Assembly (NCBI RefSeq): GCF_029893355.1
Contig: NZ_JARZAI010000010.1
Location: 1 to 64,000 of the forward strand
Origin: Kitasatospora sp. MAA4
GTDB lineage: Bacteria > Actinomycetota > Actinomycetes > Streptomycetales > Streptomycetaceae
Reading direction: 5' to 3'
Length of the DNA stretch: 64,000 nucleotides
A program made the translations under genes and the position numbers. The notes below the pieces were generated by a model. The model worked only from the letters and a program-made list of their open reading frames with translations, did no database searches and was not told the origin of the DNA. Position 1 is the first letter of the stretch. Each line of letters starts with the position of its first letter. This document shows positions 9,572-18,539 of this stretch, one piece after another.

Positions 9572-11932
9572 TCAGACGTGCACGGAGGCTGCGGGGCTGC
9601 TCGTCAGCGCCTGCGTGCTGTCCAGCATCTGCCAGTTACCGGACGGTCCGGCACCGACGCGGTACCACTGCCACAGGCTGTTGTCGGTGCCGCGGGCGTA
9701 GACGTTGGCGCGGCCCGCGACCTCGGCCGCAGTCGGGGCACCGGTGATGACCTGGCTGCCGAGGCTGTACCAGCTGCTGGTCCAGCCGTCGCCGGCCGTC
9801 CAGTTGAGTTCGCCGACCGTGCCGCCGGTCTGTGCGGCGAAGACGTCGATCTGACCGGGGGCGGCGCCGGCCGCGGCGGGGGACGATGTCAGCGTGCCGC
9901 CGCGGCTCGTCCAGTCGGTCCACGCACCGCTGACGTAGCTCCTCTGCCACAGGGCGTTGTCATTGCCGCGGACGAAGACGTCGACGCGGTTCAGCGATGC
10001 CACGGCGGCTGGGGTTCCGGTGAACGTGCCGGGGCCGGTGGCGGTGTTCGGGCCGCCCAGGTTGGTCCAGTTGGCCGTCCACGCGACGTTCGGGCTGCCG
10101 GCCGAACCGGAACCGGGGACCTGCTGGTAGGTCTTCTGCCACAGGCCGCCGTCGGTGCCGCGGACGAACACGTCGATGCGGTCCTGCCCCAGGCTCGCCG
10201 CGGCCGGGCCGGCCGACAGGGTTCCGCCGAGGTTGACCCAGGCGCCCAAGGCGCCACTGGTGTAGCTGTCCTCCCACAGGGCGTTGTCGCCGCCCCGGAC
10301 GAAGACGTCGGTGCCGGACGGCGAGGACACCACGGCCGGGTCGCCCTGCATCGAGCCGGGTCCGGTGGAGCCGGCGACACCCAGCGACAGGGACTGCCAC
10401 GCCGACCACGAACTTCCGTCCCAGCTCTTCTGGTTCAGGCCCGAGGCGCCGGCGGCGAACACCGTCTCCGGCTTCTGCTCAGTGCCGCCGGTCAGCTTCA
10501 GCATCACCGACTGGTGAGCGGCCAGGGTGAAGGACAGGGAGCCTGTCTGGCTCAAGGTGCCCAGTCCGGCACCGGAGTAGAGGTTCTGCACCGACGGGGT
10601 GCCCAGCAGATCCAGGCCCTGCGTCGTGAACGAGTACGTCGTGGCCGAGGTGCCGGTGTTCAGCAGCAGCACGGCTCGGCTCCCGGACGCCGCGAGCTGC
10701 TTGGACCACACCTGGACGGCGCCGTTGGTGAGGACCTTCTGGCCCTGGTGGTCGGCACTGTCCTGGTCGACGCCGATGACGGCCGGGTTGCCGATGATGC
10801 CGGCGATGGCCGGGGTGAGGTTCGCGACGTCGGTCGACAGCACGAGCGGCGCGCCTTGGATGGCCCACATGCCGAAGTAGGACTGCTGCTCGTCAGGGGT
10901 GAGCCCGTAAAGCGTGCCGCCGTTGGACTGCTGCTGACCGGTGGTCGGGTTGTCGCCGAAGCCGGGCCCGATCAGCAGGTAGTCCGGGTCGTTGTACTGT
11001 CCCGCGGCTTCGTTGCTGGGGTGGTCGTTCAACTGGAAGTTGTTCTGCACGTTGTCGAAGTTGATCCAGGAGGAGCCGCCGTTGGACGGGGTCCCGTAGC
11101 CGTTCGCGAAGCTGATGTCGCGTCCGGTGCGCCAGGTGCGCCCGGCCGCACCGCCCCAGACCGACGGGTTGTCCGGGCCGCCCTGCCCCCATTCGCAGAT
11201 CTCCAGGGCCATCGGGTGCGACAACCCACCCGTGGTCCTGGCGCCGGCCATCAGGCTGCCCCAGGCCTCGTAGTCGGCCATGGTCGAGCCGTAGGCCGAC
11301 GGCACGCCGCCGCAGTGGTCGACCTTGGCCCAGTCGAAGCCCCACGTGGCGAAGGTCGTGACGTCGGCGGCCTCGTGGCCGCCGCTGCCGTTCTGGCCGC
11401 CGCAGCCGGTGGTCCCCGTGTCGGTGTAGATGCCGGCGTTCAGCCCGAGCGAGTGGATGTAGCCGGTGAGGTCGCTCATCGAGTTGAGGGTCACGGACGG
11501 CACGGTGGTGCCGTTGGACAGGGTGAGCGACTTGGTCCGATAGCCCGACAGGAAGGTCGAGTTGGGGACGATGTTCCCGTTGGCGTCGCGGCCGGCGGAC
11601 CCGTTGGTCCACCAGCCGCCGTCCATGCCGACGTTCTTGTAGCCGAGGTCGGCCATGCTCTGGTGGCCGCCCGAGCCGTTGAGCGGAAGACTGGCGTTCG
11701 GCGTGGCGAGGCTGGCGGCCTCGTCGGCGATGTTCTGCGAGTTGTAGTTGTTGTTGAAGAAGTACCACGAGTTCCAGCCCATCGGCGCCGTCGTGGTGCC
11801 GAAGGCGCCGGGCGGGACCATCGCCGCGGCGGGCGGGGTGGAGACGGTGCTCAACGCCGTCAGTGAGACCGCGACCACGGCGAGGCTCAAGGCGGCCCTT
11901 GCCGTGCGGGCGGTGCGCGTGTGAGGGGACAT
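9572..11932 (-). CDS. secreted GH27 alpha-galactosidase with C-terminal beta-propeller-like domain
   Basis: A 786-residue secreted enzyme. It has a signal peptide (about 1-37), a GH27 catalytic barrel starting APMGWNSWYFF with nucleophile Asp205 in GFDWAKVDHCGG, and acid/base candidate Asp in WRTGRDIS. An all-beta domain follows (to about 480). The last ~300 residues contain repeats of the type DVFVRGGDNALWEDSY / IDVFVRGTDGGLWQKTY, resembling PLL/DUF346 lectin-like propeller blades that may bind glycans. It should release galactose from alpha-galactosides outside the cell. The sugar importer and galactonate pathway genes lie next to it, which fits galactose as the product. SD AGGGAG precedes the ATG. 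Confidence 0.85.
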   Translation of the reverse strand: MSPHTRTARTARAALSLAVVAVSLTALSTVSTPPAAAMVPPGAFGTTTAPMGWNSWYFFNNNYNSQNIADEAASLATPNASLPLNGSGGHQSMADLGYKNVGMDGGWWTNGSAGRDANGNIVPNSTFLSGYRTKSLTLSNGTTVPSVTLNSMSDLTGYIHSLGLNAGIYTDTGTTGCGGQNGSGGHEAADVTTFATWGFDWAKVDHCGGVPSAYGSTMADYEAWGSLMAGARTTGGLSHPMALEICEWGQGGPDNPSVWGGAAGRTWRTGRDISFANGYGTPSNGGSSWINFDNVQNNFQLNDHPSNEAAGQYNDPDYLLIGPGFGDNPTTGQQQSNGGTLYGLTPDEQQSYFGMWAIQGAPLVLSTDVANLTPAIAGIIGNPAVIGVDQDSADHQGQKVLTNGAVQVWSKQLAASGSRAVLLLNTGTSATTYSFTTQGLDLLGTPSVQNLYSGAGLGTLSQTGSLSFTLAAHQSVMLKLTGGTEQKPETVFAAGASGLNQKSWDGSSWSAWQSLSLGVAGSTGPGSMQGDPAVVSSPSGTDVFVRGGDNALWEDSYTSGALGAWVNLGGTLSAGPAAASLGQDRIDVFVRGTDGGLWQKTYQQVPGSGSAGSPNVAWTANWTNLGGPNTATGPGTFTGTPAAVASLNRVDVFVRGNDNALWQRSYVSGAWTDWTSRGGTLTSSPAAAGAAPGQIDVFAAQTGGTVGELNWTAGDGWTSSWYSLGSQVITGAPTAAEVAGRANVYARGTDNSLWQWYRVGAGPSGNWQMLDSTQALTSSPAASVHV

Positions 11933-12016
11933 GCAGTCACGCTCCCTGGGGGGTGTGGGTGGGGGTGGGGCGCAGCCCGGATCGGGCCGGCGATCGGCGA
12001 GATTGGCAGGAGCTGG

Positions 12017-13057
12017 TTACGCAGGCAGCCCGACGGCGCGTTCGCCGGTTCGGCGCTGCTGGATGATGACGGCCGTCACCAGCAGGGCGCCCTGGGCGAC
12101 GTTCTGCCAGAAGGCGTTGATGCCCTGGACGGTGAGGCCGTTCTGAAGTGCGCCGAGCAGGGCGACGGCGAGGAGGGTGCCGCCGATGCCGCCCCTGCCG
12201 CCCTTGAGGGCGCAGCCGCCGAGGGCGGCGGCGGTGATGGACTGGAGTTCGAGTCCTTCGCTGCCGGAGACGGGCTGGCCGGAGCCGGTGCGGGCGGTGA
12301 GCAGGACGCCGGCGGCGGCAGCGACCATGCCGCTGAGTGCGTAGACGGCGATGAGGTACTTGTTGAGGTTGATGCCGGCCAGTCGGGCGGCGGTGTCGTT
12401 GCCGCCGATGGCGAAGATGTTGCGGCCGATGTCGGTGTACTTCAGTAGGACGTGGACAGCTGCCGCGACGAGGAGCAGCAGCCAGACCATGACGGGCAGG
12501 CCGGCGATCTTTCCGCGGCTCAGGAAGACGAACAGGCTGTCGTTGAGGACGTAGCCCTGCGCGGCGCCGTTGGAGATCAGCTGGGCGATGCCCTTGTAGG
12601 CCGCCAGGCCCGCCAGGGTGGCGATGGTCGCATTGACCCGGCCGTAGATGATGACGGCGCCGTTGAGTGTGCCGATCACGGCGCCGACGGCGATGGCGGC
12701 GCCGATCCCGAGGAGGGAGTTGGAGCCGGTCGCGGTGAAGACCATGGCACTGGTGACGGACGCGAGGCCGGCCTGGGAGCCGACGGAGATGTCGAGCGCG
12801 CCGCAGATGATCACGACGGTCTGGACCACCGCGAGGAGGCCGGAGATGGTGACGGCTTCGGCAATGACCTGGATGTTGTCCCAGCTCAGGTAGTTGGGGT
12901 TGAGCGACCCGAACAGGGCGAGCACCAGGGCCATGGCGCCGATCAGGGCCAGGTTCTGGCCCCCCGCCCTGGCCAGCCAGGTGCGTGCTGTTGCGGCAGG
13001 CCGCGGTCGGTCACCGGTGGCGTCGGGCTCTCGGTCGACAGAGAGGGCAGTCGTCAT
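12017..13057 (-). CDS. sugar ABC transporter permease (RbsC/MglC family)
   Basis: A 346-residue integral membrane protein with 8-10 hydrophobic segments and the RbsC-family signatures ALDISVGSQAGLASVTSAMV and ALGGCALKGGRGGIGGTLLA near the C-terminus. It would form the homodimeric channel for the ATPase and binding protein encoded upstream. Its ATG overlaps the stop of the ATPase gene (ATGA at 13054-13057), implying translational coupling in one operon: binding protein, ATPase, permease. Substrate is most likely galactose or a related aldose from context. Confidence 0.85.
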   Translation of the reverse strand: MTTALSVDREPDATGDRPRPAATARTWLARAGGQNLALIGAMALVLALFGSLNPNYLSWDNIQVIAEAVTISGLLAVVQTVVIICGALDISVGSQAGLASVTSAMVFTATGSNSLLGIGAAIAVGAVIGTLNGAVIIYGRVNATIATLAGLAAYKGIAQLISNGAAQGYVLNDSLFVFLSRGKIAGLPVMVWLLLLVAAAVHVLLKYTDIGRNIFAIGGNDTAARLAGINLNKYLIAVYALSGMVAAAAGVLLTARTGSGQPVSGSEGLELQSITAAALGGCALKGGRGGIGGTLLAVALLGALQNGLTVQGINAFWQNVAQGALLVTAVIIQQRRTGERAVGLPA

Positions 13058-14649
13058 CGGGTGCCTCCGGGGGCCGGGTCGGTTCCGGTGCGAGGTGCCG
13101 TGGCGGTCTCGTACGGAAGGTCGGGGGTGAGGTCGTCGGCCATGGCGAGGGCGAGGATCGCCTCTTCGGTGGCCTCGGACTGGTCGAGCCGGCCGGTGAT
13201 GCGGCCGTTCTGCATGACGAGGATGCGGTCGGCGAGGCCGAGGACCTCGGGGAGTTCGGAGGAGATCACCAGGATCGCGGTGCCCTGTCGGGCGAGGTCG
13301 GCGATGATCTGGTAGATCTCGGCCTTGGCGCCGATGTCGACGCCTCGGGTGGGCTCGTCGAGGATCAGCAGGGCGGGCCCCAGGGCGAGCCAGCGGGCGA
13401 GGACCACCTTCTGCTGGTTTCCTCCGGAGAGGGTCCGGACCTCGGCCTCGATGGAGGGGGCGCGCACCCGCAGGCGGTCCGCGTACTCCTGGGCGAGGGC
13501 TTTCTCCCGGGTCCGGTTGACGAACCGCCAGCGGCGCAGCCGGCCGAGGCTGACCAGCGAGGTGTTGTCGCGGATGGTGCGCTGGAGGAACAGGGCCTGG
13601 GCCTTGCGTTCCTCGGGGGCGAGGCCGATTCCGCAGCGGATCGCGTCGCGTGGTCCGCGCAGGCGCACAACGCTCCCGTCGACGCGGATGGTTCCGGAGC
13701 GCACGGGTGTGTCGCCGGCCAGCGCGAGCGCGAGTTCGGAGCGTCCGGCGCCGATGAGCCCGGCCAGGGCGACGACCTCGCCGGCTCTCACCTCCAGACT
13801 CACGTCGTGGACGTCGTGGGTGGTGAGGTTGTCGACCCGCAGGACGACGCGGTCGGTTGCGACGTGCTGGCGTGCGAAGAGAGCGGACAGGTCGCGGCCG
13901 ACCATGAGGCGCACGAGTTCGCCCTCGCTGGTGGTCCTGGCGTCGACGGTGCCGGCGACGGTGCCGTCGCGCAGGACGGCGATCCGGTCGGCGAGCCGGA
14001 AGATCTCCTTCATGCGGTGGGACACGTAGATGACCGCGATGCCCGCGTCGCGCAGTCGGCCGATGAGGGCGAACAGGGCGTCGACCTCGTGGTCGGACAG
14101 GGAGGAGGTGGGCTCGTCGAAGGCGATGGCCCGGGCCGCGGTGTCGCCGGTCAGCGCGCGCAGGATCTCCACCAGCTGCCGCTGTGCGGCGGTGAGCCCA
14201 GAACCGAGCAGATCGGGGTCGAGGACCGTGTCGAAGCCGAGGCGTTCGAGGTCAGCGGTGATCCGGCGGCGCAGTTCGGCTCGGTCGAGTCGCCGGCCGG
14301 CGCGTCGGGGCAGGGAGCCCGCGTAGACGTTCTCGGCGACGGAGACGTGCGGGATGATCTCCGGCTCCTGCGGGATGATCCGGATTCCGGCCCGTCGGGC
14401 GTCGATCGGCGAGTCGAGGCCGAGGGCCTGGCCGTCCAGCAGGACGCGGCCCTCGGTGGGCTGGTGGTCGCCGGTGAGGATGCGCAGGAGGGTGGACTTT
14501 CCGGCGCCGTTCTCGCCCATCAGGGCGGTGACCTGACCGGGTGGGAAGTGCAGGGTGACGTCTCGCAGAGCCTGGACGGGGCCGAATCGCTTGGTGATCG
14601 CTTCGGCCGTCAGCCCGGCTCCGGACGCCGCTGCGCTGGGGGCGGTCAT
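13054..14649 (-). CDS. sugar ABC transporter ATPase, duplicated (RbsA/MglA/AraG family)
   Basis: A 531-residue protein with two fused ABC domains. The first has Walker A GENGAGKST and DEPTSSLS; the second has a degenerate Walker A (LAGLIGAGRSELALAL), signature LSGGNQQKVVLARW and Walker B LLILDEPTRGVDIG. Two tandem nucleotide-binding domains in one chain, with the second partly degenerate, is characteristic of the CUT2 monosaccharide importers. Between the binding protein (5 bases upstream) and the permease (overlapping). Confidence 0.9.
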   Translation of the reverse strand: MTAPSAAASGAGLTAEAITKRFGPVQALRDVTLHFPPGQVTALMGENGAGKSTLLRILTGDHQPTEGRVLLDGQALGLDSPIDARRAGIRIIPQEPEIIPHVSVAENVYAGSLPRRAGRRLDRAELRRRITADLERLGFDTVLDPDLLGSGLTAAQRQLVEILRALTGDTAARAIAFDEPTSSLSDHEVDALFALIGRLRDAGIAVIYVSHRMKEIFRLADRIAVLRDGTVAGTVDARTTSEGELVRLMVGRDLSALFARQHVATDRVVLRVDNLTTHDVHDVSLEVRAGEVVALAGLIGAGRSELALALAGDTPVRSGTIRVDGSVVRLRGPRDAIRCGIGLAPEERKAQALFLQRTIRDNTSLVSLGRLRRWRFVNRTREKALAQEYADRLRVRAPSIEAEVRTLSGGNQQKVVLARWLALGPALLILDEPTRGVDIGAKAEIYQIIADLARQGTAILVISSELPEVLGLADRILVMQNGRITGRLDQSEATEEAILALAMADDLTPDLPYETATAPRTGTDPAPGGTR

Positions 14650-14653
14650 CTGC

Positions 14654-15700
14654 TCAGCTGCACTTCACGCCGGCGGACTGCCAGGTGGTGGCGTCGACCA
14701 TGACGGTGGGGGCGAATGCCTCCTGCGGGAAGGGCTTGCCGTTCTTGAGCTTGTCGTACATCGTCTGGACGGCGAGCGCGCCGATGTCACGTCCGTTGAT
14801 GAACAGGGATGCCTTCATGCCGGAGGGCGTGCCGGCGCCCCAGTCCTTGCAGGCGAGATAGGCGCCGAGGCCGACACCGTCGATGTTGTCGGGGGTGACG
14901 CCCGCGTTCTGCAGGGCCGTCACGCCGCCCTGCACGTTCTCGTCGTTGCAGCCCCAGAGGACCCAGTGCTTGACGCCCGGATTGGCGGTCAGCGTGGCCG
15001 CGACCTTGTCCTGGGCACCGGTCGGGGTGTTGTCGGTGGCCACGTCGATGTTCTGCACGCTGACGCCGGCGCCGCTGTTGAAGGCGTCCTTGGCTGCCTT
15101 CACGCGGTCACCGCAGACTGTGACGTCCTGCTGCCAGGCCGAGATGATCCGGGTGTCAGCGGCGTTCCACCCGGCCTTCCTGAACTCCTCGGCGGCGCGC
15201 TTGCCGACCTCGGCACCCATCTGCTGCCCGGAGAAACCGATCCGCGGGACCAGGTCGGCCGGGGCGCAGTTGGCCGGGGTCGGGCCGTTGGCGCAGACCT
15301 GGTCGTCGGAGGTGAGCAGTTGGACGTTGGCGTCCTTGGCCATCTGCACGACCTGCGGACCCACCGCCGGGTCGGGAACGACCACGATCAGGCCGTTGCT
15401 CTTCTGCGCGATCGCGGACTGGACGTCGCTGACGGTCTGGTTGGCGTCGTTGCCGAGGTTGACCACCTTCAGGTCGATGCCCAGAGCGGCGGCCTTCGCC
15501 TTCGCACCGTTGGCCTCGTCGACGAAGTACTGCTGGTCGCCCTGCTTCTGCAGATAGGTCAGGGAGATCTTGCCGGTGACCGGGGCGACCGGTGCCGCGC
15601 CGGTGGCACTCGACGTCTGGCCGGTCGAACACGCCGTCAGGCCGAGGACGACGGCCGCCCCCAGGACGGCGGCAGCACCACGGGTACGTGCAGTGAACAT
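14654..15700 (-). CDS. sugar ABC transporter substrate-binding lipoprotein
   Basis: A 348-residue periplasmic-binding-protein-type lipoprotein with lipobox VVLGLTAC, so lipid-anchored on the outer face of the membrane. The fold is peripl_BP_4/AraF-like: LTYLQKQGDQQYFVDEANGA, QSAIAQKSNGLIVVVPDP, and a hinge segment GCNDENVQGG. AraF-like members bind arabinose or galactose; the neighbouring GH27 enzyme and galactonate pathway make galactose the best guess. ATG at 15700 is preceded by GGAG, and the promoter with TTGACA lies about 110 bases upstream. First gene of the importer operon. Confidence 0.85.
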   Translation of the reverse strand: MFTARTRGAAAVLGAAVVLGLTACSTGQTSSATGAAPVAPVTGKISLTYLQKQGDQQYFVDEANGAKAKAAALGIDLKVVNLGNDANQTVSDVQSAIAQKSNGLIVVVPDPAVGPQVVQMAKDANVQLLTSDDQVCANGPTPANCAPADLVPRIGFSGQQMGAEVGKRAAEEFRKAGWNAADTRIISAWQQDVTVCGDRVKAAKDAFNSGAGVSVQNIDVATDNTPTGAQDKVAATLTANPGVKHWVLWGCNDENVQGGVTALQNAGVTPDNIDGVGLGAYLACKDWGAGTPSGMKASLFINGRDIGALAVQTMYDKLKNGKPFPQEAFAPTVMVDATTWQSAGVKCS

Positions 15701-15809
15701 GTCGAGCTCCAAGAAGGGGGGGTTCTTCGGGAGTGAAGAAGAGGTGGGTGGTCCGGAACCGCGACGGCCTGCGCCCCGCTCGGCGTCTCGCCTGTCGTCC
15801 TGGGCTCGA

Positions 15810-15839
15810 ATCCTGGGACCCGGCAATCAGCACTGTCAA
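15810..15839 (-). promoter_or_regulatory. sigma-70/HrdB-type promoter of the sugar importer operon
   Basis: On the minus strand, a perfect -35 TTGACA (15839-15834) is followed by an 18-base spacer and CAGGAT (15815-15810), a standard streptomycete -10. It lies about 110 bases upstream of the binding-protein ATG. Immediately upstream, 15841-15860 is an unusually AT-rich stretch, and is also the only promoter space for the divergent dehydrogenase/GntR operon, so it is a likely site for the GntR-type regulator at 16681. Confidence 0.6.
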
Positions 15840-15878
15840 GATATTTGCATAATTAATCACAAGCGCTACGGTGGCGAT

Positions 15879-16646
15879 GTGACTGAGCAGAGCTGTCGAA
15901 GATTCCAGGGCCGCGTCGCCCTGATCACCGGTGCCGCCAGCGGCATCGGCGCCGCCACCGCCCGTCGGCTGGCCGCCGAGGGTGCGTCCGTCGTCGCCGT
16001 CGACATCGCCGACACGGCCGGGCGGGCCGTGGTCGAGGCGATCACCGACGAGGGCGGGCAGGCCGAGTACCGGCACGGCGACGTGACGTCCGCCGCGATG
16101 TGGGACGAGTTGGCCGCGCACGTGCACAGCCGCTACGGACGGCTGGACGTGCTGCACAGCAACGCCTACGCCGTGGTGGTCAAGCCCGCCCACGAGCTGA
16201 CCGAAGTCGAGTGGGACACCCAGCTCGCGGTCACCCTCAAGGCCTCCTGGCTGGCGATCCGCGCCTTCGCCGGAGCCCTGCGGGAGAGCGAGGGCTCGGT
16301 GGTGCTCACCTCCTCGGTGCACGCGCTCATCGGTCTGCCGGGGCACCCGGCGTACGCCGCCGCCAAGGGCGCCCTGTGTGCGATGGGCCGTCAACTCGCC
16401 GTCGAGTACGGCCCGCAGGTGCGGGTCAACACCATCGTGCCCGGGCCGATCATGACCGCGGCCTGGGACCGGGTGGACGAGGCCGGGCGGGCCGACAGCG
16501 TCGCCGGGACGGTCACCAAGCGCTTCGGCCGGCCCGAGGAGGTGGCGGCGGCCGTGGCCTTCCTCGCCTCCTCGGACGCCTCCTACGTCACCGGCGCGAA
16601 CCTGGTGGTGGACGGCGGCTGGTCCGTCGTCAAGGCATCCTCGTGA
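15879..16646 (+). CDS. short-chain dehydrogenase/reductase, candidate galactose 1-dehydrogenase
   Basis: A 255-residue classical SDR: NAD(P)-binding GAASGIGAATA, Asp after beta-2 in VVAVDIADTAG (favouring NAD), catalytic Ser in VVLTSSVHA and YxxxK as YAAAKGA, C-terminal VDGGW. The usual NNAG is replaced by HSNAYA, so the active-site Asn position is altered. Position at the head of an operon for galactonate breakdown suggests oxidation of an aldose to its lactone, but SDR sequence alone does not fix the substrate. GTG at 15879 has only a weak SD. Confidence 0.75.
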   Translation: MTEQSCRRFQGRVALITGAASGIGAATARRLAAEGASVVAVDIADTAGRAVVEAITDEGGQAEYRHGDVTSAAMWDELAAHVHSRYGRLDVLHSNAYAVVVKPAHELTEVEWDTQLAVTLKASWLAIRAFAGALRESEGSVVLTSSVHALIGLPGHPAYAAAKGALCAMGRQLAVEYGPQVRVNTIVPGPIMTAAWDRVDEAGRADSVAGTVTKRFGRPEEVAAAVAFLASSDASYVTGANLVVDGGWSVVKASS

Positions 16647-16680
16647 CTGCACCGCAGATCGCCAACGCAGGGGAGCTGAC

Positions 16681-17397
16681 ATGAACAACCCGGTACGAGG
16701 CCTGCACCGGCAGGCCGTCGAGGTCATCGGCGAGCAGATCATCCGCGGCACGTACGCCCCGGGCGACTCGCTCCACCCCGATCAGATCGAGCAGCAGCTC
16801 GGCGTCAGCAAGACCGTCGTGCGCGAGGCGCTGCGGGTCCTGGCGTCCAAGGGACTGATCGACTCCCGCCAGAAGCGCGGCACCTTCGTGCGACCGCGCG
16901 CCGACTGGAACCTGCTGGACAGCGACCTGCTGCGCTGGCAGGGCCTGGGGATCCCCGACGCGACCTTCCTCGACAACCTCGGCGAGGTCCGCGGCATCGT
17001 CGAGCCGGCCGGGGCCCGGCTGGCCGCCGAACGCCGTGACGAGGCCGACCTCGACGCGCTGGAGGACGCCCTGGACCGGATGGCGGCCGCGGGCAGCGAC
17101 GCCCACGCCGCGGTCGAGGCCGACCTTGCCTTCCACCGCGCACTACTGGCCGCCGCCCACAACGAACTCCTCACCCGCATGGAGGTCGTGATCGAGGCGG
17201 GCCTGCGCGTGCGCGACGACATCGTGCACGGCGCCGACCACAGCGCCGACGCCGTCCCGGCCCACCGGGCCGTCCTCGACGCCGTACGCGCCCGGGAGCC
17301 CGAGGCGGCCGCCCGCGCCGTCCACGACCTGCTCGCCCAGGCCGCCGCCGATCTCCACGACCTCATGGACGACAGCAACCCTGGGGAGACCGGATGA
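16681..17397 (+). CDS. GntR-family regulator, FadR/FCD subfamily
   Basis: A 238-residue regulator: winged helix-turn-helix at about 8-75 (LGVSKTVVREALRVLASKGL, a textbook GntR recognition helix) and an all-helical FCD ligand domain with metal-binding residues in the order Asp-x3-His (DLAFHRALL), His and His (AVPAHRAVLDAV). DgoR, the galactonate repressor, belongs to this subfamily, so this is the likely local repressor responding to galactonate or a derivative. SD GGGGAG. Its stop overlaps the start of the dehydratase gene (ATGA). Confidence 0.85.
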   Translation: MNNPVRGLHRQAVEVIGEQIIRGTYAPGDSLHPDQIEQQLGVSKTVVREALRVLASKGLIDSRQKRGTFVRPRADWNLLDSDLLRWQGLGIPDATFLDNLGEVRGIVEPAGARLAAERRDEADLDALEDALDRMAAAGSDAHAAVEADLAFHRALLAAAHNELLTRMEVVIEAGLRVRDDIVHGADHSADAVPAHRAVLDAVRAREPEAAARAVHDLLAQAAADLHDLMDDSNPGETG

Positions 17398-18539
17398 AGA
17401 TCACAGCGCTGGAAACCTTCCTCGTCGCACCGCGCTGGCTGTTCCTGCGCATCGCCACCGACGAGGGGATCACCGGCTGGGGCGAGCCCGTCGTGGAGGG
17501 CCGCGCCGAGACCGTCCAGGCCGCTGTCCGCGAGCTCGCCGACCACCTGGTCGGACAGGACCCGCTGCGCATCGAGCACCACTGGCAGATCCTGACCAAG
17601 GGCGGCTTCTACCGCGGCGGCCCGGTGCTCTCCAGCGCGGTCGCCGGCATCGACCAGGCGCTGTGGGACATCGCGGGCAAGACCCACGGCGTCCCGGTCC
17701 ACCAACTCCTCGGCGGCCACGTCCGCGACCGGGTACGGATGTACGCCTGGATCGGCGGCGACCGCCCCGCCGACGTCGCCGAACTCGCCCGGGCCCAGGT
17801 CGAGGCCGGCTTCACCGCCGTCAAGATGAACGGCTCCGCGCAGCTGCGCCCGATCGACACCCCCGCCCAGACCCAGGCCGTCATCGACCGCGTCGCCGCC
17901 GTGCGCGAGGTCCTCGGCGACGAACGCGACGTGGCCATCGACTTTCACGGCCGGATGTCCACCGCCATGTCCCGGCGGCTGCTGCCCCTGCTGGAGCCGC
18001 TGCACCCGCTGTTCGTCGAGGAGCCCGTCCTCCCCGAGCACGCCCGCGACCTGCGCCACCTGGTCGACGCGACCTCCGTGCCGCTGGCCGTCGGTGAGCG
18101 GCTCTACTCGCGCATCGACTTCCGCGACGTGCTCGCCACCGGCATCGCCGTCGCCCAGCCCGACGTCTCGCACGCCGGCGGCATCTCCGAGGTCCGGCGC
18201 ATCGCGGCCCTCGCCGAGGTCCACGACGTCACCATGGCGCCGCACTGCCCACTCGGCCCGATCGCCCTCGCAGCCAGCCTCCAACTCGCCTTCGCGATAC
18301 CGAACTTCCTCATCCAGGAGCAGAGCCTCGGCATCCACTACAACCAGGGCGGCGACCTGCTGGACTACCTTCTGGACCCCGAACCGTTCCGCTTCACCGA
18401 CGGCCACGCCGCCCGACCCACCGGCCCGGGTCTGGGCATCGAGATCGACGAGGCCGCCGTGCGCCGCGCCGCCGAGAGCGGCCACCGCTGGCGCAATCCC
18501 GTCTGGCACCACCAGGACGGGTCGTTCGCGGAATGGTGA
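17394..18539 (+). CDS. dgoD: D-galactonate dehydratase, enolase superfamily
   Basis: A 381-residue mandelate racemase/enolase-superfamily enzyme that converts D-galactonate to 2-keto-3-deoxygalactonate. Start MKITALETFLVAPRWLFL is typical of DgoD. Metal-ligand strands are recognisable: VAIDFHGR (Asp), LFVEEPV (Glu) and AVGERLYSR (Glu), with the catalytic His region VTMAPHCPLGPI. Overlaps the GntR gene by four bases, so co-translated. Gluconate- or related-acid-specific relatives exist, but the following kinase and aldolase support galactonate. Confidence 0.88.
   Translation: MKITALETFLVAPRWLFLRIATDEGITGWGEPVVEGRAETVQAAVRELADHLVGQDPLRIEHHWQILTKGGFYRGGPVLSSAVAGIDQALWDIAGKTHGVPVHQLLGGHVRDRVRMYAWIGGDRPADVAELARAQVEAGFTAVKMNGSAQLRPIDTPAQTQAVIDRVAAVREVLGDERDVAIDFHGRMSTAMSRRLLPLLEPLHPLFVEEPVLPEHARDLRHLVDATSVPLAVGERLYSRIDFRDVLATGIAVAQPDVSHAGGISEVRRIAALAEVHDVTMAPHCPLGPIALAASLQLAFAIPNFLIQEQSLGIHYNQGGDLLDYLLDPEPFRFTDGHAARPTGPGLGIEIDEAAVRRAAESGHRWRNPVWHHQDGSFAEW

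Noticed and set aside
8957..11866. 969-residue plus-strand open frame
   Set aside because: Antisense shadow of the GH27 gene, which has a signal peptide and clear catalytic motifs.
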